Source: Fratercula arctica
Taxonomy: Eukaryota > Chordata > Aves > Charadriiformes > Alcidae
Direction of reading: 5' to 3'
DNA length: 64,000 bases
NCBI GenBank assembly: GCA_947846985.1
Contig: CANTUZ010000002.1
Coordinates: forward strand, 14,270,087-14,334,086
The position numbers were made by a program, and so were the translations under genes. The notes below the pieces were generated by a model, which was not told where the DNA came from, searched no databases, and worked only from the letters and a program-made list of their open reading frames with translations. Below are positions 27,761 to 40,200 of this stretch, piece by piece (the stretch's first letter is position 1; each line of letters starts with the position of its first letter).

Positions 27761-27930
27761 CTTTTTATGACAGCAGTCACCTTCCTTGGTCGCATACCTC
27801 ACTGGACCACGGATCCTGCCCAGGCAGTACAGCACAGGTCTCTGCTGATATTGCAAACACTGCTGTTGTTCCATCTAGAAACCTTTATTCAGGAAATGAT
27901 TTATAAGTACGGCAGATTAAACAGGAAGAA
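27761..27930 (-). repeat. ~168-bp repeat of unknown family, copy 1
   Basis: Matches 28519-28685 over its whole length, including shared blocks 'tcaccttccttggtcgca', 'tgcccaggcagtacagca', 'aatgatttataag' and 'cggcagatta'. Read on the minus strand it has TTATAAAT followed 12 bases later by AATAAA (27884-27889 on the complement). That could mark a transcript 3' end or part of an LTR, so I list the minus strand tentatively. No TG/CA termini or primer-binding site are evident. Confidence 0.75.
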
Positions 27931-28518
27931 AGCAGCAACATGGACATAGCATTCATGTGATGCAAGGCACAGCACCAGATTTCCATGGAGCAGTTCTATG
28001 TTTTCATGGTAAACAGCTGCTGAGACTCAGCAAACATTGTCTTGGGTTGCCTCAGGGAGTCAACTCATCTGCACATGCTCCGACAATGTCAGATGATTGT
28101 TGGTGCTTTTAAACATCACATGAACGAATGTCAGGGCTGCCCGAAGGCTCTCGAGCAGTGTGGGCTAAGCTGAATTTTGCCACCTTGGAGATGAGGGGCT
28201 GGAGCCTTTGCTTGGCTTCTTGTTAAGGAAAGGGGATGAGAAGGAAGAAGCGGCAGAGCTGAAATGGAGAGTCAGAGGCAAAATGGATGTGGGAGGGGAA
28301 GACAGGGATAGCAAAGCCTGAATAGTGTGGTCAGTTACTGCTGCTTCATCCTTCCTCATGTCCCAGTAAAAACTTTCCTCCCTTTCGCACCAATGGCACA
28401 GGATGCCCTGGGTTTCCAGCCCTCTGGTGCAGGCAATAGCGCCAACAGGGACATGGCCTTTTTACCTCTCCTTTTGCCTTGTCTTTCCCCAAACTGCATC
28501 ATAGCTTGTTGCCTCCAG
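27931..28518. other. Spacer between the two ~168-bp repeat copies
   Basis: 588 bp of GC-richer unique sequence. It has a short hairpin (gctgagactcagc) near 28018 and no recognisable coding or retroviral motif. If the flanking copies were LTRs this would be the internal region, but it is far too short for an intact element and no gag/pol-like translation is visible. Confidence 0.5.
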
Positions 28519-28685
28519 CTTTTCTATGAGAGCATTCACCTTCCTTGGTCGCACACGTCACAGGGCCACCAATTCTGCCCAGGCAGTACAGCACAGGTCA
28601 TGCTGTTACAGCAAACACCAGCGTTCCATCTAAAAACATTTATTCAGTAAATGATTTATAAGCACGGCAGATTAGACAGGAAAAA
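28519..28685 (-). repeat. ~168-bp repeat of unknown family, copy 2
   Basis: Direct-orientation partner of 27761-27930, offset by about 757 bp, with numerous substitutions and small indels. The minus-strand AATAAA (complement of 28639-28644) and TATAAAT motifs are retained in both copies. Similarity stops abruptly after 'agacaggaaaaa'. Confidence 0.75.
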
Positions 28686-31600
28686 CAGGTGGCTTGCTTT
28701 ACATACACCTGGGTCTGATTGTGATGAACGTTAAGGAATAACAACACATTCGAGCAATAAATAATGCAGCTCTATTGACCTTGTACCAAATTCGTACCCA
28801 CAGACCTCTGCCAGCGCTTTCCTAGCTAAACCACAGCTATTACTATCTAAAGAAACCATCTTTACACTAACTTTAGGGAATTTATGATCACAAAGGTTTT
28901 TTACACAAATTTTGAACTTTGAGTTAGTTTTCTGTGTCCAGCCTAGTTTCTCTGCTAAGAGCTGGATTTCCTCTTAGATGTGCTGTTAGATGTCTTTTAT
29001 GGCTCAGCACCCTGCCCTTGTAAATCCCTGTCATCGCTGGCATGGTGACAGAGACAAAACATTAGTGTGTTGTACAGTTACTTTACCAGAAGAAGGTTTT
29101 AATCTTTAGGCCAGAGGCTAAACAGGTACCGTGATAAATTCACAAGCATCTGGACTGTGCAGTGACTTTCAGACTTGATGGCAACCTGAGGCTGCAGAGT
29201 GAATAACTGATGGAAACCTCCAAATGTGTGGGGGGGAGAACCGTGAAAGAGACCAGCTACAGGCACATATTTTAAACAGGAAAAATGCCATCTGTTCATG
29301 ACAGTTCACGTGAGAGTACTGTGGCAGTTTATGTATCTGATTCTCCACATGGATGCGTGTTGGTGGAAGCCAGGTGGAGCACCAAGGAGGTCAAAGCTGC
29401 TGAGAGATCAGGTCCCGGCTGAGGCTGTGCCTCTCCACTCTGTGAAAGCAGAAGGGATTGTATGTGGCTGCTAAAATCACTGACTCATTTGGGTACCATC
29501 AAAAGCCTGTAATCCTGTAATTAATTCAACATGCCTAGTGCCTGGAATAGTGGTGTAGGCGTTCAGACAACATGTTCCTCTGAAAAAATATACAGTGAGA
29601 CAGAGCCTTGCAGCTCTCATTTGTACTTACTGGAGCTTGTACTTACTGGCTTATGGACCTCTGAGAATATGGGGCTCTTTGGGAGTGCTGTAGCTCCAAA
29701 ACAGGACATAAATGAGTGTACCTAGGAAATACCTGAGAGCTTGAGATTAAAACCAGTCCAAATTCAGGTTACTTCTCTATGCAACTGTGGCCATGTGACG
29801 TTGCTGTGAAACAATATGGGACAGTGGGGACAGTCCAGCCAGGCCCCACAGGAGCACATGCAACATGAGGCTTCAAAGGTCACCTCAAAGGTAGCCCTAA
29901 ATATGGCTAAATCCAGGCAGAGCACCCAAGGCAAAAATACAACTCAGGACTGCCTGCACACAAGCACTAGAGCGGCATCCCGCACGCTTTCTGGGGAGCA
30001 GAGCAGCCCTGATGATGTCTGGGTGCCACCTGGAAGGCAAAACACACTCCCACTGCTGCTCGCTCAGGGAAGTGTGCGGCACATTCGTAATCATTCCCCC
30101 CTCCTCTGCGATCTCTGCGCTGAAGCATGTTAGCACTTACAGAAAACAGGAAAGCTGTGGGCTACTGACCTATATCTGCATAAAGCCTCAAATTTATCTT
30201 CCTCTCCTGCTCTTTTCCATCCTCAGTGATGACTGAAAATAAGAAAGAACAGTGATTAGATTATTTTACTAATCTTTATCCTATTTATTAAATCGTGACA
30301 TTTCATCCCCCATTGAATTGTGTAACTATACTACTGAGAAGTGTAATATGATCCCTTTTTCTTTCAAAATACTGAATAAAAGGGACGTTTATGACACATT
30401 TCAGAGGAAATTAGACAATGATAATTTTGTGCTCAGAAATGAGATGTGTTTTTATCTTGTCGTGTTTAATATTCATGCTAATACACAATGCACTTTTTTA
30501 CTGTTATCAGAGAAGCATATTCTTTAGGTGTAAATTTGATCTACCGTCTGCTAACTCAGGATTACATGGACATGGCTTTGGCCCACTCTTCTTTGTATTC
30601 TCTTACATGCTACCAAGCAGTGCAAGACAATAAAAGTATAATGATCTTCCTGAATTTTTTTCCCCTGTTCTTTTTTTTTTTTAAACTCCCGGAAAATCCC
30701 AGTTTGATGTAGGCAGATGACACAGGGTTATTAGTCCATTCTCTTCTATCACAGATGGATGTGAAACTCTTATTACTCAGAGTACTTCCAGCTTGTTATA
30801 GACTTCATTTCATAATGTTTTATTCTACTGGACTTTTAATCACTCAAAATCTAATAAGAAAGCCATCCCCATGACTGAAACAGAGCATCTTGTAGTTCCC
30901 CTCCCCCTTATCATATTAGGCATGTTCAAAACTATTTGAAGCTCTTTCTAGCTCAATTTAGGGATTTGTGTATACATTTAAATCACAAAGCCCTCCAATC
31001 ACATTGTTTTTTAAAAACCTGAAAATCCAATGAGATTTCCTTTAACCACCAACAGCTAAGCAAAGTATTTCCATCAGGATTTTAAGGAACCATATACATA
31101 AAAGGTTCAATATGTGCAAGCTTACTTGAAAAAGCAGGGATATTTATTGTTAATCACCTGGCCTGACAGTTGCCTGCTGGATTAGTCTTCTTAAAAAAAA
31201 AAAAAAGAAAAAAAAAAAGTAAAAAAAGGAAAATTTAGTCCCTCTAGCTGATGCACAGCTATCGTCTTCTCCAGGAGCTGTATCTCACAGCCACCTTAGC
31301 CACAGCTGAGGCTCCATGACTGTTTTCTGGGTTGCTGTTGTGTGTGTTTGCTCTCCCTGGCTGCAGACTTCGGCAGGATCTCGGAAGAGGCAGCTTGCCC
31401 AAGCACATGGACACTACACTTACAAAATGAAACACTTCCCATAGTAGATGTTTTAGTAGCAGTAAATACAATAAGCAAGTTAAACTAGGAGACAATGAAA
31501 TTTAAATGTTGCAGACTACAGCCATGTGCTACCTTTAGTATACTGATGACTTCTCAACAGAATACCAAAAAAAGAAGAGCTCTTTTTTCTGTTTTCCTAT

Positions 31601-32937
31601 GTGCTTACACTTGCCTATTAATCTAACTTGAAATTGAAGAATGAAAGATATAAGTATCCCAAAAGATGCCTATGGATGGCACAACAGACAGTTTCTCATC
31701 TGCTGAAGAAATGATTATGTTCAATGATTAAATCTGCAATGCATCTGCACTGCATACCAGTGATATGTGCGATACGGAATTGTTCTCCAGGCAGGAGTTT
31801 TCCTTTGCAGATCACCACCACTATTCATAAGGGGTAAAAAACATGGAACAGAAGGCTTTGATAAAGTGTTTCTCCAGCACTTTCTCTTTGGTGTAATTGC
31901 TGTGTTAGAAGCACAAGACTTGGACCTGGGTTGTAAAGGAAAAATACCTGCTAATTATCTGTCCTTAGTTTAGGGACTGAGTTCACCTTGCTTTGCACAG
32001 TTAAATGAAATACCCATTTTCACACTGGGAAAACCATGAAAACAAGTAAGACTATTTGCCTTTCTGAGTTCTAATACAGCGGGTCTGTGTTTAAACCCAC
32101 ATATAGGCACTGACTTTTTCAGTAGCCAAGTGCTTTAACTGCATTAACTCTGAAGTGTCAGAAATAGATAACATTGTACCAATTATCCAAAGTCCAAATG
32201 ACAAGAATAATAATATATTTTAGTTTACCTATATATTTTCATAAATGATTCAAAATATGAATGACCAAAATAAAAAAAATACAGCACGCAAAACAGACAT
32301 TCTGATTGAAAATGTAAGTTAAATGCGTATTAGTGGCTTTAAAATTATTTTCTAATCAATTCTGAATATTAACTACGATAATTAATGGCTCTGTTCTCTT
32401 ACCCAGGCAGATTTTAGTACATATTCTACTCGAAGTCCACTCAACAGAGTCAGAGTAAAGTCAGGATGAAATCTGGTTTCTTTGTTCAGATAACTAAATA
32501 TTTGGAAAAACAAAGTGGATACCCAGTGGTCTATCAATCACAGGCAAAGTTCTCCAGACTCTTTCTTAGCCCTTTCCCATTGTCTAAGTGGCAGCTGACA
32601 AGCAGCAGACGTTTTGTGATAAGATCCTTATCTTTCATTCTGATGCACAGTTCCTTATGCCAAATCATTGTCACCTGAGTTTTGCACTGATGCTACAATG
32701 GGTGCTGCACTACCAATAAGCCTGGTTTTTTGTCATCATCCTTTTTCTTCAGCATTTATGTTGCAGTATTGCTCAGGTACAATATGTTTCCAGTTAACAG
32801 AGGGAAAAAAAAAAAAAGAAGAAAAAAGCTATTTTTTTTTTTTAAGTCATTGACTTTTTGTAGTGGGAAAATTCACTATTGTAAGTCTTGCCAGTAAATC
32901 AGGCCAACTGATTTTGTAAAGCCAAATGCTTGGAAAC
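28686..32937. other. Noncoding stretch
   Basis: No supported gene. Contains a GC-richer part up to about 30.2 kb with meaningless open frames on both strands (for example 29816-30133), an A-rich run at 31193-31229 and otherwise AT-rich unique sequence. Confidence 0.6.
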
Positions 32938-33070
32938 ATGGTCAGCTGATTAAGGCATTGGGCTGTGACTCAGGAGATCTGGATTCAGTTCCTGGCACTT
33001 ACTGTATCACCTTGGGCAAATCACTTTACTGCTTTTACCCTTGCAATTCCAAATGTGGAAGAAGAATCTT
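32938..33070 (+). mobile_element. tRNA-derived SINE relic (MIR/CORE type)
   Basis: A tRNA-like head, 'gattaaggcattgggctgtg', is followed by 'actcaggagatctgg' and a good RNA polymerase III B box (GATTCAGTTCC, 32982-32992). Then comes 'ggcacttactgtatcacctt' and 'gggcaaatcacttt', the classic MIR-type body (cacttactagctgtgtgaccttgg...). MIR/CORE SINEs are ancient amniote elements, and this copy is diverged and lacks a clear 3' tail. Edges approximate. Confidence 0.8.
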
Positions 33071-35640
33071 AGTAATGTTTCTTTTGCCCTCTCTCTCCCT
33101 CCCTCGCTCCCTCCCTCCGCCATGGACGACTGATGCATCTTATTAGCTGTACACAGGTGAGAGAATGGGTTTTGTATTCAGCACGAAGCTCCCTGGCATC
33201 AGCTGAAATGAAATATATATATATAAGAAATTCTGTTTTGCAGCCGTAAAGGCACTTGGAGGCATCGCTATAAATAAACAAATTGTGAAGAAAAAACCAA
33301 AGCTGTCCTTTAGAAAACCAGCTACGTGCCCTCCCTTATTTCCATCGATGCCTCTCTGGCAATGAAAGACAGACATGTGGTGTTAGTAGTGGCAGCCATG
33401 GAGCTGCTGCTAGCTGCTTTTGCTGATAAATATGACTGCTGCCAAAGCACCTGCGATGCCAGCCTTCAGGGGGGTGCCGTGCGAACACCCGCTGAGCGTG
33501 GCTCCTCTGCTCCTGAGGGTGCTCCGTTTTGGACCGGGCTGCAGCGCAGCCATGTTTCCTTGTGGAGGCTGTGCACGCTTCAACAGCCATTTGTGGATGT
33601 GCTCCTTTCAAAATTGTCAGCAGTGAGAAGCAAAAGAACCACTTTTCAACCTCTGATCTCCCAAGTATTCTTAATGGGCAAGTATCCAGACATTTTCATT
33701 AATGTAAGTAGCAGCTAACTAAACTGGCTAATAAGTTGTCTCTGTTTTTCACTCATTTTCAATCAACATAACTAATCAACATGCCAGAGAATGCAAAATA
33801 CTGTACAAGCCCTTGAGAGGAGAAGCATTTTTAATCATCGTGATTGTTCATCTGTTGATAAAAAAGTGTCTTAAAATTAATATAATGATAGCTTGTGAAG
33901 CTGCATCTTTAATAGCATATGGAAGGCACATCCAATACAGCGTGGAAAAAGGCGTTGTGGGATATGCTCTGAATCACAAATGTACTGATATGAAAATTCA
34001 GGGGGTTTAACGCACAGTGATACACAGTTAGATATCCTATTTAGTTAGAAAGGAGAGATGAACGGGGGTCAAAATTCAAACTCAGTTAAAAATGTCTATG
34101 AATAGGTGACAGTAATAAAGAGAAATAACATAGCTAATAATGTTTGGCATCTATACCCTTTTGAGTTTATCAAGCACTTTATAAATCTGAATGAATAAAG
34201 GCAAACAAGGTCATAATAAGATTAATATTATAATTCATATTTTGTATATGGAACAGCTGACACACAGAGAAATTAAACCCAATATTACCAAAAGACACCT
34301 GCTTTAAAAAGTCATTCTGATGTTCAAAAACCTGTCTATCCCTCACTGAGAAGTCAAGGTTCCCAGACCCCTAGAAGGAGAATTAATTTTAGAGGTCTTA
34401 ACTCTCAAAAAAATATAACTACCTATATTTATGCAGCAGGCCTTTGCAAAACTGGTAATAGAAACTATAATGACTCCACCATATTAGGCTTCTTGGGCTC
34501 AATTTGTCTAAGTCAGTCACCACGGACATCCTTTAGAGTTAAGGAATTTTCATTAGTACTGCCAGCGGAGTCTAAGGTATGATTCGTCACATTCTAAAGT
34601 GTCTGTTTTAAACAAGCCAGATGAATTACATCTTAAAAATGCATGTTTCTCTGCATTAGTTTTAAAGAGAATCTGGCATGAGTAGAACATCTGTAGATGC
34701 TGCAGTCCCAATTCTTGAGCTCTGAAAACGTTCATTGTCAATGGGTTGTTTTTATAACTGCCTGAGATACAAAGCGAGTAGCAGGTTAACCCTGTGCATA
34801 TACAGACATTTCTGTTTTCTAAAACTTATTCTGATAATAAATTCCATATTGGCCTATTGGCCAGTATCACAAGCATTTGCTAAAATTTCTAGAGAAACAC
34901 ACATGCTTCCATGACGTATGCATATTTATATGACCATTCCTGACAGTCAATTACACTTGGCATTCTTGAAATTGTACAGCTGAGAATCTGACCTGTAGTT
35001 TATTTGGTCGAATTTCTTTTTCAACCAGAGGAAAGATGAGTGTGTTATTATCACTGTTTGTGTTCAGTAGAGGCATTTTCTCTCATAAGCATTGAACACC
35101 CCGCTGTACATACAAAGGCCATCTAAAAATTAATTTCACAGCTCCATTGCAGAACAAGCCTCGCTAACCTAGGTTATCTTTTTAATTATGATGAACCATC
35201 CTGTCAGCTGAGATGAAAGACATTAATAAAAATACAATTTTGGAAGTGCTCACAGAGAAGTTCATTTGTTGTTCCAATTCTTTTTCTGCTGGAAGTATTT
35301 GCTCCTGGCAGAGGGATGAACTCCTGCTTTTTACCTATGGTACTTAACATGCACTCAAGACTCTCTGAAAGCCTTACAGTCTCTAAATACAGGTAAAAAT
35401 GTTCTTGTAAACCAAGTAAATATTATTCTTTTAGTTTTACAAAGAAAAAAAAATGAAATAAATGTAGGAATGAGTTTGTCCAGGGTTCAGGGGAGGTTTC
35501 TCATGATGCAGAGGGTCCCAAATTCCATTCCAGTGTTTTAATCAGGACACCATCCTGCTGCTGTTTTATCCCAGGAACCACAGGAATATTCCACATTTGT
35601 TTATCTGTGGAGATCAGAAGTTAAAACTCTTTTTTTCCAG
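33071..35640. other. Noncoding stretch
   Basis: Starts with a CT-rich low-complexity run (about 33087-33119), then a CpG-richer patch at 33.33-33.63 kb in which open frames of 68-130 codons overlap on both strands, a sign of composition rather than coding. 34840-35260 has a mixed-composition texture with motifs such as TTTTTAATTATGATG and a 'tattggcctattggcca' repeat and could be conserved noncoding DNA. No gene is supported. Confidence 0.5.
34840..35260. promoter_or_regulatory. Candidate conserved noncoding element
   Basis: The interval is free of simple repeats and open frames. It combines homeodomain-like TTTTTAATTATGATG, ACCTAGGTTATC, CATTAATAAAAATAC and GTTCATTTGTTGTTCC. This texture is common in deeply conserved vertebrate enhancers. 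It is a judgement by eye with no alignment behind it. Confidence 0.2.
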
Positions 35641-36771
35641 GAGCCAACATTGAAGATACAACATGAGAATAACTTTTTTTTGAGATCACTCTCTACAAAG
35701 GTGAAACCCTTCTTGGAACTAACCATCCACAAGATCCATCTTCATGGTCTTTTGCAGGTAGGCTCATTTCATCCTGGTTATACTTTGCAGCATGCAGCTG
35801 TAAGACAGCTTTGATCTAAGGGCTGCACAGCTAAATTATAATGAAATTACGGCATATTTATAAGCCCAGCTGAGCAACTGGCTTATTGTTTTGTGATCAC
35901 TCTTATATTAAAATGGTTAAATAACATCTAGATGGAAACTAGATTTTATCCGGGTAGTTCCACAGTGTAAGTAATGTGTTTTGGATATATGTGCAAAAAA
36001 TACACAGTAGACATACCAAAGATAGTGTATCATGACACAACCAAGAAGAACCTCATGTTCTGCTCAAACTGGAGTTGATTTGACATCCCTTTCTGCCTGT
36101 CTAGGCTTGAATCTTAGTGTTATGGAAATGTTCTAGCCTTTTCTATCTAAGGTTTGCTTCCTGTCAGCTTCATTGCTTTTTAATTATGAACCGGACTACA
36201 AAGAGGAGAGGAGAGATTGACTATATAGTCCACTACTTAAAGAAGTCTACAGGAAATGGGACATTGATATTTTTTGTTAATTAAGACAGTGGCTCCTCAT
36301 TTACTAATGAGACTGAGCTGGGGTCTCCTATAGATTACTCATCTATTACACAAGTAGGAAAAGAAAAGCAGACCCTTTCCATATAGCAGAACAACCCTGT
36401 CTTGGTTGTGCTATAGACTGACGCTGAATTGAGGCGGGTGGAGCAATTATATGTACCCATTATCATGCTAAGGCTTGCCAGACAGAGAGAAACCAGTCAG
36501 CTCAGTGTTGTCAAGACTTCAATATTTCCAATCTGAGCAACAGATAAAGTTAGAAAGGTGGTCTGAGAAATATTTTTAAGGATCTGAACCTATGTATCTC
36601 TAGACTTCAATTGTTATATATATCCAGAAAATCCCATTTTCCAGCTTAGAATATATTCAAAAAGAAGTATTATGATCAAATATTACAAGACAATAAACAT
36701 TAAATTTTATCATCTGGAAAGTTAACAGCTCTAATAAGCAGTAAATTAGCACAGTGGCAAAACCCAGGTTG

Positions 36772-36799
36772 GGATACGTGCATGCATATGCACGTATCC
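36772..36799. repeat. Hairpin with 12-bp perfect arms
   Basis: Arms ggatacgtgcat (36772-36783) and atgcacgtatcc (36788-36799) are exact reverse complements around a 4-nt loop, gcat. The centre is alternating purine-pyrimidine (tgcatgcatatgca). Function unknown. Confidence 0.85.
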
Positions 36800-37256
36800 A
36801 TATTTGTATCACAGAATGTGCTTTCTGTGTTGACATAAACACTGTGGCCAAGTAGCACAGCAGACTGGCAGAATCCAAGGCTGTTCCTTGTCCTTGGTGT
36901 TGGCAAGTGTTTGTTTATGTTTGGTAGCCTGAGACTGAGAGAATGACCTTGTCATGATTCAGCTGCTAACACTTCGCTTTTCCCAGCAATTAAATACATT
37001 AGCTATTGATTTTTGTATTGCTAATTCTGGAAGCAGAGCAAAGGTGTCAGAGAAGAGGAGAACAGGAAGGTATTATTTTTTCATGGCAAATCTGAAAGTG
37101 AATTTAATGAAGGAATTCACACCTTATGAGTGTGAGTCTAATATGAACAAGAGAAGAGTCAGATTGAGATCTGCCATTCTCAGACAAGTGAGTATGGTTC
37201 TGAAATATTATTTGCAGAGTGATTCTGAACAATTTTATCCTTTCTTATCTCTCATA

Positions 37257-37288
37257 CATGTGACGTGACATGTGACGTGACATGTGAC
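37257..37288 (+). repeat. 12-bp minisatellite, 2.7 copies
   Basis: The unit catgtgacgtga is repeated exactly 2.7 times. Each full unit contains TGACGTGA, one base from the palindromic CRE TGACGTCA. Whether CREB/ATF proteins bind is unknown. Confidence 0.9.
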
Positions 37289-40200
37289 AGCTAAAGTAGC
37301 CATGAGCTGGTAAACAGTTAAAAACATTCCTTATTGAAAATAAATGCTATAATTTGTAAATTCTTGGATACTTCAAAACCAGAGAAGGGAAAATAAAGCA
37401 AAATAAATTAACAACAAAAGCTTCTGTACTAGCATCCCTTGCAGGTCTCAGCCTTGGTTCACTAACTCAGATTTTATACTGATTCTCCACTGAATTCAGA
37501 ATGAGTTCCTATTTGAGATGGCACTATCTAGCTACAGAAACCCTTAGGATTTTATCTTGTCTGATTGCAGATTAATTCTCCCCTCAAGCTACTCCAAGGA
37601 GCAGGTCAAAAGGTCACCTAAATCAATGGAAAGCTATGAGAACATTTCAAAAAGCTTTGCATCAGTTCCTAAAAGGCAGAGGAGCTGAAAGTATTTGTAA
37701 ACAATATTTCAGTCAATAAAATATGTTTATATTGGTTTTGTGAAGTGGTCCAGGAATTTTTGACGCTCAAATAAAAGGTGCATTGGAGAAAAATCTATAG
37801 CCTTATGAGTAGCATGTTATTTTGGACCATTTTCTCTTGGAAATAAATGATCCTGAATTCCCTATCACTAGAGTAAATGTCTAGCAAATAAATGACTATA
37901 TGAAAAGGGAAGGGAAGTTTCTTCTCTTGGTAGTTCTTGAAACATGACAGTCATTTTATAAAGTCATCTGCTGGACTGAGTCCAGTTTCTCAGATGAAGA
38001 CTTTTAAAATTAATACCACTAGGATTCAGACACTAAGTTTTTAGGTGCTTTGGGGAGACTACTTATGCAAGTATTGATGTACTTTAAATTTTGAAATTAA
38101 GTTTATATGTTTTGCCTTTTTTTTTTTTTTTTACTTTGTGTTTAGATACAAAAATTGGACAACAAATAGCAGTAATAATAGGAGTTACATTAGTTTCAGA
38201 TAACACCGTAGAAATTTCCTATTATTCTAACTTGCCATCTCTTATTCTGGCAGAAACATCCTCAGACACCTGATAAATCATTTTAGCATCACCCTCCAAC
38301 TCCTTCCTTTGGTCTTCACTGAAATGTGTTGCAGTAATGACCACGCACAAAAGAAAACAATGGCATGGGTTCATGCTACCAAACTTCACATGTTCAACTT
38401 CAGTGATTAAATTAGGAACTTTTATATCTTGGGCTCCCATAAAGTAGATGAAAACAGATATGCATCAACAGAGGGCTATTTAGCATCTCTGATATCTGAA
38501 TTGCCTTTCTCTCTTGGACTAGGACAGTGATAAAAATTAATTGGTACCCGTGGTGAGTTGGGTTTCTGTCAAGAACTTGCCTGGCACCAACAACAATTAG
38601 CTATAAATGCTTCAAAAATTGTCACCGGACTCCAAGACCTGTGCTATTTCTTCTATACAAAGAACATTGAGAGACTTGACTGCAAGCCTAATTAAAGTTA
38701 TCAGAATCGCAATTTTGGTTCATACTGAGGATGTAAACTCTGGGTCATGTCTAGAACTTAGCTCACCATTTTTCAAAAGGTGTGGATAATACTGGAATTA
38801 TACATTCTTTGGTACATATGGTTATGTTCTTGTATAATGTAACATCGTAGAAACAAATACAAAAGTGTTAAGAAGACACCAAGTAAAATAATTGTAGATT
38901 TTCAGCCTGGGCATGGCCTTGGCCACCTGATCTCAAAATATATAGCAGAAACAAAATTGAATCAAAGACAAGAAACAAATTGAAGCTATGGAGAAAAATT
39001 TACCTTAAAGGAAATTGAAAATTAGGGGTTTATTCAAATTTCAGTAAGGATAAGTAATGGATTAAAAACTTATAGGAAATAATGAATGAACTATAGACAG
39101 TAAAGCAGATGTTCTGCTATAATTTGTCCCATAATACAAGAAGGGGGAATAATCAATAAAAAATTGAAGTAACATATTGTGCACTGCTCAGCAGAAGTAA
39201 TTCTGAACACAACACCCGATTAGCTTGTAAATCTAATAATTGCAAGATGTCCTTGCTACACAAAAATTTGAAAAGACAGACAGAAGGCACTTTTAGCATA
39301 GATATATGTAAAAATGGAACAAATCTGTGCAAGATAATATATAGCTACATTTTAAGATGTAAATATTTATGGGCAGATCCCATAGTTATTACGCTCATGG
39401 GGTTTATTACACCTTGTTCTAAGCAACCTGATGCTGGTCAGCTTCTAAAGAAGAATACAAAATGAGATTGGCTGCTGGCTAGGCGGATATTGGAAATCTT
39501 TTCATCCTTTTTATACTTCACTTTGTAATTCTGTCCTCATGAATAGAGAGCTCCATTGGTTTGATTTTCAATGAAATTATAGCTGATATAGTAACTCTTC
39601 CAGTTTATAGGGCAGATATATTCTAGTAGCATATGCTACTACAGACAGAGCCAGCAGTGACATCCAGTCACTGTGAGAAAGCTCATTCTAACTTTGCTGC
39701 CAACAATTTAGGTTAGATAACAGACGTGCATTGACTTGATAGCAGGTGGATAAAAGGGTATAAACTGTGTTTTGTGCCTTCTGTCTGTATTACTTATAGA
39801 TTAGCTGATTTTAGGAATTCAAGAGAGATTGTGTCATACAAAATTGTTTTCTGTGAGAGTTGAGTACTTGTGAGAGATGGCAGGTTGGTAGCTTTCCATT
39901 TGAAATTCTCCAATTAATTATAAGACTGATAGGTATGTGAAGATGGTCACGTGTCTGGCAAAGATTTATAATGTGTAGGATGAAGGGGTAACCAAAGAGC
40001 ACAGAAGATTGTCTTCTATTGCTGTGTTTTCCTTCCAAAATGATTAGTGTCTGTAGTTTCTCCTTATTTTTGTTTTTTTGGTTCCCAAATGTCACTGCTC
40101 ATGAAACAAAACCAGAAGGGCTGTATGCATTTTTACGCCTTTACTGGTTAGGGAGCTCAAGAGCCAGCTACTGCTCAGAGAAGGGATGAGAGCAATTGCA

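Noticed and set aside
27761..28685. Intact endogenous retrovirus with the two ~168-bp copies as LTRs
   Set aside because: The internal part is only 588 bp without gag/pol-like translation, and no TG...CA ends, primer-binding site or polypurine tract can be shown. Kept as an unclassified repeat pair.
33326..33718. 130-codon open frame in a CpG-richer patch
   Set aside because: Open frames overlap on both strands over the same bases, which points to composition. No recognisable domain.
37600..38075. Segments resembling an old 'ggcacctaaatc' vertebrate repeat (near 37610 and 38040)
   Set aside because: Matches are only about 15-20 bp with poor continuation; not enough to call.
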